Source: Mimachlamys varia (lineage: Eukaryota; Mollusca; Bivalvia; Pectinida; Pectinidae). From it: a stretch of DNA of 64,000 nucleotides. The notes below the pieces were generated by a model that searched no databases, was not told the origin of the DNA, and was given only the letters and a program-made list of their open reading frames with translations. The stretch lies in NCBI GenBank assembly GCA_947623455.1, contig OX392527.1, forward strand, positions 52,000,401 through 52,064,400, read 5' to 3'. The translations under genes were made by a program, and so were the position numbers. Below, one piece after another: positions 46,726-58,365 of the stretch. Each line of letters opens with the position of its first letter. Within the stretch, counting starts at the first letter, position 1.

Positions 46726-47766
46726 CATGACTTTATTGTATTGACAATCACGCTAGTTAACAAAAACAAAACAAAAATTGCACGCATACATATATTTAAA
46801 GCTTCCATCACCAGAGATGATATAACTGTAAGAGCCAATATTTTCGCGCGTAGAATTTTTTACTTAGTCAGCCTCCAGAATGTTCGCGATGTGGAAATGT
46901 TCGCGCTGTTAGTCATGCTGTTTTGCAAAGTGTACCAATAATAATATAATTATACATTAAAGAGTTTGAGTGGTGTTAAGTATGTTCGCGTGTGGTATTA
47001 TTCGCGGAGATTTAATGCCATCGAAATAAACGAAAATTTCCACACCGCGAAAAATTCCACTTTTATAGTAAGTCCTTGCATGTAGTCTCTCCCTACTTGC
47101 TGATAACATTTTTATTCTGCTATCTGAAGTTTTTTTTTTGATGTTCAGCTTTGACAAACCAGCTAATTTCTGATTTGCTTCCAGTTGTTATGTACCTCAT
47201 TATCTGTCTTGTCTTGCAGGCGAACTCTCCTTATCCTGTGCTGTCTGTTCTTTAGCATGTACATAAATGTATGCTGATCATGTCACGTTTATATCGATCT
47301 GAAGTTCAATTAAGTCCTCTTCTGTTTTGGCCTTCTGAATGAGAGACGAAGCATGCTCCATAGCTATCAACCAAATATTGTCAAAAACGCGAATATTTAT
47401 TGATTAACGTAAAGTCCGATGACCAGCGACGGTCTATCTAGAGAAACACGACACCTTTATAGAATTAAGGTTTAGTTAAATGTATTGAAAAAGATTTCAG
47501 GTTTTTAAAAAGAAACATTAAATTTTACCTTAGTTTCGTTAAAGGATATTTGTCAAACTTAAGTAAAAATATTTTGAGAGGTCATGAAAAAAGAATTGAA
47601 TAACGAATCAAAATATTCACGTTAGAATATTTACATGTTTAGTGAATTGCTTACCAAAGAGTATGAAAGTCATTTTTCGATGAACTTTTCAGTTGGGGTA
47701 TAAATACACCAGTAAAGTAGTGCAGGAAATAATCCCTTTTTCAGAACAGTTTACAACCTGGGTTTT
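46726..47766. other. Intergenic, no gene seen
   Basis: TTCGCG-containing words recur at 46850-47060, reminiscent of the interior of the foldback element at 22006, but no clean termini are found. Confidence 0.35.
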
Positions 47767-48632
47767 ATCATGTTACAATAATCCCTGACTTTATCATGTA
47801 ACAATAACCCCTGACTTTATCATGTAGAAATAACTTCTGACTTTATCAAGTAACAATAACCCCTGACTTTATCATGTAACAATAACCCCTGACTTTATCA
47901 TGTAGCAATAACCCCTGACTTTATCATGTAGCAATAACCCCTGACTTTATCATGTAGCAATAACCCCTGACTTTATCATGTAGAAATAACCTCTGACTTT
48001 ATCAAGTAACAATAACCCCTGACTTTATCATGTCACAATAACCACTGACTTTATCATGTAGCAATAACCCCTGACTTTATCATGTAGCAATAACCCCTGA
48101 CTTTATCATATTACAATAACCCCTGATCTTATCATGTCACAATAACCCCTGACTTTATCATGTCACAATAACCCCTGACTTTATCATGTTACAATAACCC
48201 CTGACTTTATCATGTAGCAATAACCCCTGACTTTATCATGTAGCAATAACCCCTGACTTTATCATGTAGCAATAACCCCTGACTTTATCATGTAGAAATA
48301 ACCTCTGACTTTATCAAGTAACAATAACCCCTGACTTTATCATGTCAAAATAACCCCTGACTTTATCATGTAGCAATAACCCCTGACTTTATCATGTAGC
48401 AATAACCCCTGACTTTATCATATTACAATAACCCCTGATCTTATCATGTCACAATAACCCCTGACTTTATCATGTCACAATAACCCCTGACTTTATCATG
48501 TTACAATAACCCCTGACTTTATCATGTTACAATAATCCCTGACTTTATCATGTTACAATGACCCCTGGCTTTATCATGTAACAATAACCCCCGACTTTAT
48601 CATGTAACAATAACCCCTGACTTTATCATGTC
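47767..48632. repeat. 26-bp minisatellite with 12-unit higher-order structure
   Basis: About 33 tandem units based on CAATAACCCCTGACTTTATC plus ATGTAG. Unit variants (TAGC, TCAC, TTAC, TAAC, and one TAGAAATAACCTCTG...AAGTAAC pair) recur in the same order. The rare TAGAAATAACCTCTG unit at 47981 reappears at 48293, exactly 312 bp or 12 units later, with a related unit at 47825, 6 units earlier. Confidence 0.95.
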
Positions 48633-50289
48633 CTCGGTCGATATTTTTTCTCCGGTCAATAAAACCATCAAAAGGCTATATTTGTATAGTATCATTATTA
48701 TAGTTAGCAATAGGTGTTGATATTAAATGTCGGTGTTGAGTAATCGTTATTACAGGTGAGAGATTGTACTAAATTTAGGAGACAATAGAATAAGTTTTGC
48801 AAAGGTATAGCGATACAGTTATCATGACGGACACATATTTGTGACCGAACATAGACCACACGGTGTCCGAACGGTGACTGACCGTTAACTAAATACTGAA
48901 CGATGGGGCCGGTATAACGGCTGGCAGATAATCGGACTTCATTGCCTAACGTTATCTTTCTTTATCGGCGGTCAATAGACATATGCCTGACGAGCCAAAT
49001 GAACGCGCGATAAGCCCACTTTACCGTAATATTGTAAACGTACTCATTTTGGTGCTAACCGAATTGTTACAGATAAGCACGACGAATTGGCGCGCTCACA
49101 ATAGATACTGTAGAAAGACATTAACAAAAGCCGTAACTATATACTGTAATCATAATTTAGCGAAATGAGTCACCGCTAAAATAATATCACCACTAAAATA
49201 TGCACCTTTACAGTATATGCTCGAATCATACTTACAATGTTTATCTACACTGTCTCGCAATAGACATTCAAATACTTCAAAGTGTATAGCTAACCTAGGT
49301 TTATATATACATGTATAAAATAACAAGCGCTGACAATTACTTCCCATGTTGGTATTTATTACTGGAACATTGTCCGTTATCAACTCCGGAATATTTCAGA
49401 TAATATTGTTTACATTTTAGACTATCAATCAAATTGTCCTATTCTCTATTTCTGTGTTATATAATGTCGATATAGTGTATCCTGATCGATCATTATATAT
49501 AATAAGGACATCATGTTCCTTCTTTACTCAAGCATTACTCCCTAAGCACATCTAAACACTCAAAATTACGTACCCTACTTTCCTTTCCAGTACGACGTGT
49601 ATAGGCGTATCTGCCCTACACATCAGACTAACTGATTTTCCAAAAGTGTCCTCTTTGAGACTATCCATACACTCTTCGTGCTTATAAACTTCCGGCTACG
49701 TATTTAATAGTCCACCCCTTTCCCCGATTCTTCTTTTCTTTAGGTTTAAATTTCCTAACTCTGCGGACAACTGACAACCCCATTCTCCGCATTCGATACT
49801 TCAGATTGGAATAATACAAGTATTCCTTATCGAGAGATCTGGTATTTAGTTGACTACATTAGCAAGAGCAGTACACACTTTTTAAACTCCAGGGACAGCT
49901 TATTAAATTAGGAAAAACATCACAACTTTAAGAAACGATACAGCCTTTGCAAAAAACTGTTTAAGCACTGCATTTGTTATTCTGATATTGTACGATCATA
50001 GAGACAAAAAAAAATAACCTTCACAACTGATTGATTTATTACTGATCTACTTGTTATGGGTCCAAAATAGCTCAGTTATTCCTATTATACCTTTATTTTC
50101 TCAGATAATATAGTAGTCCGTGCTATACCAGCACAGTTTGGCAACATGGTTGATCTGAATCGCTTATATACACTTATCTAATAGATAAACAAAGTTCAAC
50201 AAACAGTAGTTGTCAATGCGGGCTAGGTGTGAGTGGCATGATAGGGAAGTATTTATTTATAGAGCTAGTTAATATCGCGATAAAGGAAA
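48633..50289. other. Intergenic, one MITE-like tract
   Basis: At 49139-49217 the ends ATACTGTAA and TTTACAGTAT flank GCGAAATGAGTCACCGCTAA, related to the foldback element at 22006-22206. No gene is recognised in the rest. Confidence 0.4.
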
Positions 50290-50560
50290 GTGAACACACA
50301 CAATCCGAACTAAAAATCGATCAAACTAGAAGCAAAATGTGAAAAAAGGGAAAGATTCACATAGATACTCATGTAAAAGTACGAGAGAATACGACCAGGT
50401 GTTACGACACCCGCCATTTAAATCTTATCACATTCAAGTAAACATAAAGTCCTGAATATGAGAGCCGATTCATCATTATCAATCACAACGAGTAAGCACA
50501 CTAAGGAGCATACTCAAAATCGTCCATCTTAATATTGCACAAAGATACAAAATATTGAAG
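50290..50560 (-). mobile_element. 3' end of reverse-transcriptase element
   Basis: Reversed family sequence: ATCCGAACTAAAAATCGATC, AAACTAGAAGCAAAATGTG, ACGACACCCGCCATTTAAAT and CTCAAAATCGTCCATCTTAA. It ends only about 80 bp before the 5'UTR acceptor of the methyltransferase gene. Confidence 0.6.
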
Positions 50561-50668
50561 AAACAAAAACCTTTCGTTTTCATTAAGCATTCATCTTAAC
50601 TTTAAACTTTTAATTAATTTTGTTTTATTTTACTTTCAGACGAATTTATCGTCAACGAACAACACACA

Positions 50669-51703
50669 ATGAAAGTTTGGGTGTTATATCCATGGCGATA
50701 TAAAGTGAGGGTCATGAAAAAAATTGGGCTTCTCTTCCTTGGATTCTTTGTTATATTTCTGATTTCTCGTGAGTACACAGAAACATTTCCGAGCGAACCG
50801 GTACTACAATCAAAATACGACTTCCGGTTTAAAAAACAGCTGTCAAATATTTCCCCTTCACCGAAATCCCAGACTATCAAATATCAACATGCAGGGAAAC
50901 TTTTACATTTTAATAACAAAGAATGGACGGAGCAGCCACTGAACTGTCTTTTGAAGCCTGGAATATACCCCGAAGGAAAACTCAAGAAATCTTCAAATAT
51001 TACAGTGTATGTATACGATCCGAAAGAGGATCAGTGGATTTCAGAAAGTATTTTGACACGCGGGGAATGGAAAGGGAATCTGTCCTTAGAAATAAACCAA
51101 ATTCTACTTAAAGATAAAAACCGAGTCTTCATTGACATTGGGGCGCATCTTGGAGTGTTTTCAATCCCAGCAGCCTTCACCGGAAGTCATGTTATAGCAA
51201 TCGACTGCGTCAAAGAATCTCTTAAAAGATTGTGCGCATCAGTAAAAAGAAACAAATTATTAGATCGCGTTACTTTGATACATAACGCTGTTTGGCGAGA
51301 CAATCAATATGCAACTTTGAAGATAAGTCCGAAAAATGTAGGTGGCGTTAAAGTCGAAACAGTCCATGATGTATGGGAATCAAATGGTAGAATTCAGGAA
51401 ATGGTGCCGACAATTACTCTGAACAACTTACTGGAAATCTTCAATTTCTCAAAAGCGGTGATTAAAATGTCCGTGGAAGGCGACGAACTAACGATATTAC
51501 AAGGAGCTGAACGATTTTTCAGCTTAGTTCGTGTAGACTACTTGATAATAGAGTTTTCAAACCACAGGCGAGAACTAAGTGCTCTTCAGATGAGGTCCCT
51601 ATTACACCGCTATGGTATGGAGCCGATGGTCTCGGATGCAATGCTGAAAGAAAAAACATATGTGAGATGGCCCTCTACTGTTATATGGCGACGAGTTAGA
51701 TAA
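50669..51703 (+). CDS. FkbM-family methyltransferase, type II membrane protein
   Basis: The frame encodes 344 residues and ends with TAG. A pyrimidine tract and TTTCAG ending at 50639 mark an acceptor, so the exon begins at 50640 with a short leader and the 5' end of the transcript lies in an upstream exon not located. Residues 19-33 form one hydrophobic anchor after a basic segment; a second in-frame Met at residue 16 sits just before it and could be the true start. The SAM-binding motif is VFIDIGAHLGVFS (about 153-165), followed by VIAIDCV. A VEGDELTILQGA motif (from about 268) matches the FkbM signature, except that the Asp normally found before VEG is Ser (IKMSVEG). The likely location is the Golgi or ER lumen; the substrate (glycan or small molecule) is unknown. 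It is on the plus strand with no linked partner gene. Confidence 0.8.
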   Translation: MKVWVLYPWRYKVRVMKKIGLLFLGFFVIFLISREYTETFPSEPVLQSKYDFRFKKQLSNISPSPKSQTIKYQHAGKLLHFNNKEWTEQPLNCLLKPGIYPEGKLKKSSNITVYVYDPKEDQWISESILTRGEWKGNLSLEINQILLKDKNRVFIDIGAHLGVFSIPAAFTGSHVIAIDCVKESLKRLCASVKRNKLLDRVTLIHNAVWRDNQYATLKISPKNVGGVKVETVHDVWESNGRIQEMVPTITLNNLLEIFNFSKAVIKMSVEGDELTILQGAERFFSLVRVDYLIIEFSNHRRELSALQMRSLLHRYGMEPMVSDAMLKEKTYVRWPSTVIWRRVR

Positions 51704-51769
51704 ACACACACAAGTGGACAAATGTGTTGATTCCAGTCTATATGTCTCAGTAGATGTGACCTATTTTAA

Positions 51770-52110
51770 AGAACCAATATACGTAACTTCAGGACATTTT
51801 TCGTGATTCTGAAAAATTCTGAACAAAATCCAGTTGACAACCATGCAAAAATAAGCCTAAAACGTAGTAAACCTGAGCGGTAACTAACAGGAAACTTTTG
51901 ACAGAAAAATCCATAAAATTGAAAATAATTCAGGTGGGGCCCACTTCAACAACAAGCCGAAGGTAGAAGGCAGTTCGAAATGGACGCGTGTTTACAAATA
52001 CCGAGTTTCAACTGCTGCTGTACCGGTAACCGCGTAAGAATTCATCTTGAATGTTGCTGATATCGGTTAATCTCAACTAGGTCTATAAATACAAAAAGCT
52101 ATTATGCTTG
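51770..52110 (+). repeat. Dispersed repeat, second copy at 58985-59330
   Basis: Shares, in order with 58985-59330, ATACGTAACTTC, AACCATGCAAAAATAAG, TTGAAAATAATTCA, ACTTCAACAACAA, GGACGCGTGTTTACA, CTGTACCGGTAA, GCGTAAGAATTCATCTTGAA and ATTGCTGATATC-type phrases. It begins about 65 bp after the methyltransferase stop codon. Non-coding; class unknown. Confidence 0.7.
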
Positions 52111-53012
52111 TTTATCGCCTCAGGTTTTACCGAAAGTTAAGTATATTGGGCCCTTAATAGAATGGCACCTTTTGTCTCTGACGTGTAACAAGATCTGCCG
52201 AAACTTTTTGTCATTGAAATTTGTATATTTGATAAGTGTGATTGTGATAAGCCTTGAGGAGGGAATATGGGTATTTGTGTTCGGTGCTTAGTATCCTGGA
52301 AAATAACATATAGGAGGTATATTTTTATTGTAGTCTGCGAGAGATGCCGCGTATAAGCCTGCTCTGGTAAGTCTGGTAAAATGGAATGTTGTATGAGAGA
52401 TTGAGGTGACAAAGTGTTGTTTAAGGGCATACTATGATTTCATTTGATATATGATTCACTTGCAAGTATTTTTCTTATGTAACATAATGCATGATAATGA
52501 CGTTTTTGCGCAAAAAAGTGACCTTTAGATGCAATATAATCGGGAAGTTGATTATTACTTTGCTTGAGCCTTATCCAAATTTTACAAGAGCAATTACACT
52601 TCGTATGTTATTGACAATTATTAACAATATTAAAAATTAAGTGCAACAGGTTCATCCAAGGCCTTTTAATAATTCGTGCTGTGATAATTAATGGATTTTA
52701 TAGAGTTTAAGTATCAATTGTTATTTTAAAAATGGTATCATTTTGCATGTTATGAAAGAACTCTGTCCTAAACCTGTTAAATAAAACATATGTTTTTGTT
52801 CGTGAAGGACATACAGAAAGAATATTTTGTTAGTAAAATGTACAAATCGATGCCGTTCTCTTCACAACAGATTTATCATTTCACTTGGTTCATTATTGTA
52901 TCCTTGATTTCAGGATCATGCATTCATATCCCGTTTATTGAGATTCAAATATATGTCCCTAAAGATTTGCGAATGAAGCATTCATATACATTGTAACCAT
53001 TAGTCTACTTCA
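52111..53012. other. Intergenic, no gene seen
   Basis: At 52145-52430 the ends show weak inverted similarity (GGGCCCTTAA and TTAAGGGCAT), which could be an old TIR element. Nothing firm. Confidence 0.3.
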
Positions 53013-53260
53013 TTAAGGATTATTCTTCTGGGGTTTCAGTCACGGCCAAGTCTCGTTTTAATCTTATTTACACATTTTACATTGTATTGAAGAAATTTCA
53101 ATAGCTTATATGCATTTGAAAATTGTGTCAAAAATATAGGTGTCTTTTGCTTGTAGAACTTTTTAAAAATGAATTTAAAAAAAAAAAAAAAAAAACAATT
53201 CGGCGGCCATTTTGAAAATGCGCATTTCTGTGTATATTTTGCACTTCACGAGACTTCCTC
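53013..53260 (-). mobile_element. Right part of the TIR transposon, reversed
   Basis: Begins AAGGATTATTCTTCTGGGGT and continues as the reverse of about 35830-36079. Shared phrases are AAAATTGTGTCAAAAATA, GTAGAACTTTTT, CATTTTGAAAATGCGCATTTC and TTTGCACTT. Interrupted by a poly-A run at about 53176-53196. Confidence 0.7.
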
Positions 53261-53714
53261 TCTGCGTAAAATACCATGTAACGAATAAAAGTTATTTAAT
53301 GGAAACCATGGTAGTACTTTTAGTAAACTTCTTTGACTTTCAAACACGAAGGGTAATTGCATGCTTGAATTTTAGTCAGGGGAATAATATACCAAGTTCG
53401 AATTTGATAAGCTCAAGAGAACTGAAGTTAACGCAATGAAACATTCGCTCGGACATCAATTATATAATATAGTAACGTTGATCTTGACCTTTGAGCCCAG
53501 AAAAACTAATCCCATAAAACGACTATTGTATGAAGTGTCATTCTTATTGGCTAAAGACACTCAAGTTGTCGTACGGAAACCTTTATCGGGCGACGCAACA
53601 TACGACCGACGACGGAGAATAGCGATCGACGACGACGATTGACGACGCCGACAAAATGGACACACACAATATCTCGCCTTTTTAAACGAAACAAAAAATA
53701 AGAGATTACCAACC
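53261..53714. other. Intergenic, no gene seen
   Basis: A CGACGA-rich simple tract lies at 53590-53650 and accounts for the acidic tail of a short frame ending there. No other feature. Confidence 0.35.
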
Positions 53715-53930
53715 GTCAACAAAACCACATTCCGAGCTCAAAATCGATTAAACTAGGGACAAAATATGGACAAAAGAAAGATTAACACAGAAGAAAAAAA
53801 TAAGTTAAGCGTTATCTGCTTCATCGACGAAAACGCCATGCAAATCTAGGTCACATCCAAGAAAATGACACGTCCTCGAAGTGAGAACTGAGGTATTTTC
53901 TTTCAACAGCAACCGATATATCCTAAAAGA
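53715..53930 (-). mobile_element. 3' end of reverse-transcriptase element, diverged
   Basis: Reversed family phrases AGCTCAAAATCGATTAAACT, AGGGACAAAATATGGACAAA, TCTGCTTCATCGACGAAAAC and CATGCAAATCTAGGTCACATC. The CCGGAAGAG block is deleted. Confidence 0.6.
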
Positions 53931-54394
53931 ATACAGAATGTTTCTCCTATCAAAACCAACCGACAGTTACGCCCCCCCCCCCCCTTGGACAAAAGTACAA
54001 AAAATATAAAAAAATATTTTTGGTAAGAAGAAGTTAATTTATCATAGGTTCCGTTTGTCATTAGGTTAATGGAAAATTTTTCAATGTGTTCACTCCTTAC
54101 ATGTATACATTCTTAATGGATTAGGTGATGTGGATAACGCATATTGATTAGGGAACACGACTGTAAGGTTAAAGGCATTTTATTGTAATTTTGCCATTTT
54201 AACGCGTTGAATTAACGGAAGTCACTTTCCGGCAACGTGCGGATATGAAAACAGAAAATTCTATCAAAGGAAAAATAGAAAAAACATACCGTTAAATATG
54301 GAAACCTGGTTGTGTCACCCATTTACGTATATCATTTTAAAGAGATTATGGCAACTATTTGCATGTATATAGGTAATGCACGATACCCATGAGG
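53931..54394. other. Intergenic, no gene seen
   Basis: A poly-C run lies at about 53972-53985. No other feature is recognised. Confidence 0.35.
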
Positions 54395-55000
54395 CAATGT
54401 TACCATGGCGATTTATCCGTTTTATACAGAAGGGTACAAGAACTATATATGTATATTCTGAAAACAAATTTGCCATGACAATGTTAAAAAACATTGAGAA
54501 GGTGTTATCATGACGACAGTCTGATAGCAATGAGGACAGTGTTGCCATGGCAATGGCTACAGAGCGATAAAGCGGCGATGTTTTGAAGCGTCAAAAAAAA
54601 GTTACAATGCACATGTACATTGTACCATAATGATGTTCTGAATCTATAGATTTAGGTTGCCATGGAGGTCTGAATCTATAAATAGGGTTTGCAATAAGGA
54701 CGTTCTGAATCTACAAAGAGAAGTTACCATGAAGATGTTCTGAAGCGACGAAGCGAGGTTGTCATGTCGATGTTGTGATGGCGATGATATTGTGTTACCA
54801 TGACGATGGTCGCATAGCGATGAAGTGATGATGTCCTAAAACGGCGGAGAAAGGATACAATGTACCGTGACAATATCCTTAAGCGAAAAAGATTGATTGT
54901 CATGCATGAATATGGTCTGCAAATGAATAAGCGGCGTTACAAAAGCATGTTCTGAAACGACAAAGCGAGCTTATTATGTTGACGATGTTCTATCGCGGTA
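54395..55000. repeat. Highly degenerate tandem repeat
   Basis: The words TTACCATGACGATG, TTCTGAA(A/G)CGA and GCGATGAAGCG recur every 40-60 bases with many changes, indicating an old minisatellite. It gives no lasting reading frame. Confidence 0.55.
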
Positions 55001-55885
55001 CGGATAGACAGCAATTTTATTATGAAAACGACAATGTTCCAGTGTGAATTTTCTTTTGAGTCGAGATCACCTTAAAGAACTCTCTTTTTGAAAGATTGTT
55101 CTAGACATATTTTTAATTTTATTGAAGCAAAACGATATATTTCGGCTTCTATGTAACACTTATAATACCATACACCGAATGTAAGTATCAGGTCGAATCA
55201 TATCAATTGGATCGATAATAGTTGGTATTTCTGATAAGGATCTCATCGAATTTAGGTTTCATTTTGACATCACAACACAAGCAATCCGTTTCTATGTGGA
55301 CATCAGTCGACAATTGAACACGGTATTTCAAAGATGCCATACATTTTCATTAGTCGACTTTTTGTGTGATCAGGAAAATTGATAAAGATGCTAATCTAGC
55401 TAAGACCTCATCAGGTGATGAATGGGTCTGTATCCTCACGTGTTTTGTTTGATGTACATAATAATTCTACCAACAGAAATAAAAAAAACTTGGTCATGTT
55501 TATCGATCTAGCACGATTGCATACCTGCGTATAATGCACGGTGCTTTAGTCTATCCAGTTGCCGCGTCATCGATTAGATTATACTGCAACAGTGTTTCTT
55601 TTATAGTCTTGCTTTTTGTAAAGCATGTGGTATGAAAAGACTGGATTACTTCGTCCATATCTAATCTACGAGCACCCAGGGATCTTCTGTACATAGATAT
55701 TTGAATAACAATGCACCGTCTACATCTAAAAGCGGAAACATCTGAATTTAAATTTAAAGCAAATACACATTGGGGATATACATAATTCCTTTTCGCAGCA
55801 TTTATATAATGATTCCCACAAAAAACAACATTTTGTATATACAATATCATGCGGGGATAAATGGTTCAATTTTCTTGCGAATGAT
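55001..55885. other. Intergenic, no gene seen
   Basis: Minus-strand frames at 55551-55850 and 55726-55917 have no recognisable similarity and overlap in different registers. Confidence 0.35.
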
Positions 55886-56217
55886 GGTTTTAGTGCCACA
55901 GCGATAATGGTTAACATTAGGCGTTAAGAACCACAAACCAAGGTTTAAGTGTCACAGCGATAATGGTTAAAATTAGGCGTAAAAAAACACCAAACAAAAT
56001 TGTATTGCCACAGTGATAATGGTTAACATTAGGCGTTAAGAACAACGAACCAAAGTTTTAGTACCACAGTGACAATGGCTAACATTGGGCGTTAAGAACC
56101 ATGAACCAAAGTTTAAGTACCACAGTGATAATGGTTAACATTGGGCGTTAAGAACCATGAACCAAGGTTTTAGTACCACAGTGACAATGGTTAACATTAG
56201 GCGTTAATAACTACCAA
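55886..56217. repeat. 56-bp minisatellite
   Basis: About six units starting at 55886, 55942 and so on, built on GGTTTTAGT(G/A)CCACAG, GATAATGGTTAACATTAGG and CGTTAAGAACCA. Unit divergence is moderate. Confidence 0.85.
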
Positions 56218-57189
56218 CCCTCTTTCCTAACCAAAATTCCCGCAATTATAATGTGAAAATTATAATTTCTCAATACTTTTCCCGCTTCAGAAACGTCATT
56301 TTTGATACTCAGGGATAACGTTTAACTATGCTCTCTGCATCCCTGTAATGTGTCATTACAAAACTGAAGACATGGATATAATAGACTGACTTCAAAGCCT
56401 GTCAATTTTTACCGTTATGCGACCGCGATATTCTTTTGATGTACATCGAAGGGTCGAACTAATCATCAACAGGGTGGCGCACGCAAAGGTTTACAATTTG
56501 CTATGAAATACTCCAGGGATGTAACTAGCGTAAGTGAGCGTATCCCCTAGATGTCGAGGATGGTGATTCCTCACACCTACCCAACAAGGGAATGCTCCTG
56601 CTGAGATGTATGAAGCCTTGGTAAATGGTGCATCAGGAGATTCGGCAGATGAGCGGTATTCGTACAAAATACTAGCATTTGTTTTCGGTTTACTGGTGGT
56701 CATGCATTAGCATCAGAGGTTTAGACTACTGCACCAACCAAACCAGGATACTGGAGATAACAGTGTAAATCAGTTTGTCGTTTTAATTTTATTTGCGGTT
56801 CTTTACTTTAATCTCTTCATAGTATCAAATGTTAAAGCTGCACAGTCCTTAATAATTGAACAAGGTACATGTAAATTGAAATGTCAACAAATGTATCTGA
56901 AGTAACTCTGTTTTGTGAATCCAAGCTATTTCAATTGCAATGTCTGCATTGTCCTCTAGCTAAACAGACCAGATGGTCCACAGGAGACACCGTTAAGGAA
57001 ATTATAAGTAGACACTTAGCTAACACACGAACAACAGCCAGACTGAAATGTCCTGCGCAGTAGAGATTTTTTAATGGAATTTAATGGAAATTTAATTGAC
57101 GCAGGCTAAAATCTACATGTACATTGTATTTCAATATCGGTAAATAGTTCACAAAAATATAATGCACTATCATATTATACAACAGATTA
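56218..57189. other. Intergenic, weak tRNA-like segment
   Basis: At about 56705-56750 the minus strand has a box-A-like TTGGTGCAGTAGTCTAAACC, but no proper box B follows; it may be an old SINE head. No gene is recognised. Confidence 0.3.
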
Positions 57190-57635
57190 TCAATAATCTT
57201 TTATTACATCCCTGAAGTGATCATCTACTAGTTTTTTTTTCAATTTGAATACCTGGTAATTGATTGAGCGGTAAAAATATGTGTTGGGAGACCATTCCAT
57301 GTATCAACCACTCTATATGTGAAAAAGTTCCTCTCAGATCTGTAATACAGGGGTTAAATCTTAACATTATGTCCCCTGGTTCGACGGTTGAAAGAAAATA
57401 AGTTTGAGGTTACTCTGTAGTCGAAAACGTTATTAATTATTTTGTAAATTGTACACTGTAATCAAGTCCCCTCGCATCCTCCTTTACTTCAGTGTAGGGA
57501 GATTTAACATCTGTAAGCGCTCTCTGTAGGATAGGTCCTTCAGCCCTGGGACGAGTTTTGTGGCCTTTCGTTGCACGTTTTCTATCATGTTGATATCCTT
57601 CTGTTTGTAGGGGTTGCCAATTTTCTACTTAAGCA
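57190..57635 (-). pseudogene. C-terminal fragment of a LINE reverse transcriptase
   Basis: On the minus strand: KDINMIENVQRKATKLVPGL, LSYRERLQMLNLPTLK, an MRGDLITVYKIIN-like part, then RRTRGHNVKI, RSERNFFTYRVVDTWNGLP and KKLVDDHFRD. This is the conserved tail of CR1-like LINE ORF2. Stops after TLK and after NVKI show decay. It is distinct from the LINE at 26724-29010. Confidence 0.75.
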
Positions 57636-58097
57636 CATACAAAGGTACTGCTCTCAGAAATTCACTTTTAAAGGGGCAATTAAGCGAAGTTTGTTGACAT
57701 TTTATGATATCACCAAATATTTTATAAACTATTCATATCGATATTTTGATAAAACTTGATATTTCCCATGCGTTTTTCAATTAATTATAAGGAAATCCTT
57801 AATCGCCCAACCAATGCAAATGAGACATATGTTTACAAACATCTCTGAGCACGTTTACCCCACGGAGCATGCATGTGTTCAGGTTAACAAATTTCCCTTC
57901 AGAGGGCACCTGTACATGTGTGTGCGAGCTTTCAATAATATCTGCTTTTGGTTAGTTTGAAGTATACCAACACAATTTCTCGTGGGATCTAATATTAATC
58001 ATATATTTCATAATTGTTGGTAACGTATCCCGTTAATCTAACATACCTTGAAAGAAATACTTGTAAAGCCAAAGTGCTCGTGTCCTCGCGTCCAATT
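57636..58097. other. Intergenic, no gene seen
   Basis: Nothing recognised apart from the 8-base target duplication that begins at 58098. Confidence 0.35.
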
Positions 58098-58105
58098 GTT
58101 TACAA

Positions 58106-58357
58106 CACAGGGACCTGAGAATTTGTTACAGCTAGTTTTGGACCTAAAATAGGGTGTTTAGAGTAATTTTACACATTTGGGGGGTTAAGATCAATTTTCG
58201 AAAAAAATGCCCCCTCAATTGTCATAAAAGCTATACCTATAGCTTGAGGGGGCATTTTTATCGAAAATTGACCTTAACCCCCCCAAATGTGTAAAATTAC
58301 TCCAAACACCCTATTTTAGGTCCAAAACTAGCTGTAACAAATTCTCAGGTCCCTGTG
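58106..58357. mobile_element. Palindromic hAT-type MITE with 8-bp target duplication
   Basis: A 252-bp element begins CACAGGGACCTGAGAATTTG and ends with the exact complement. The arms of about 110 bases are almost perfectly paired around a short centre near 58232. It is flanked on both sides by GTTTACAA (58098-58105 and 58358-58365), an exact 8-bp duplication. An 8-bp duplication and CA(C)AGGG ends fit the hAT superfamily. No coding capacity. The tight pairing suggests recent movement. Confidence 0.9.
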
Positions 58358-58365
58358 GTTTACAA

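Noticed and set aside
47767..48632. Regular short repeats that could suggest a CRISPR array
   Set aside because: Units are contiguous 26-mers without unique spacers, in eukaryotic DNA; this is a minisatellite.
44084..50669. Joining the 44084 exon to the methyltransferase exon at 50640
   Set aside because: A phase-0 join at the 50640 acceptor does not continue into the methyltransferase frame, so the exon cannot extend that protein directly.
53436..53642. 68-codon frame with acidic tail
   Set aside because: The tail comes from a CGACGA simple repeat; the rest has no similarity.
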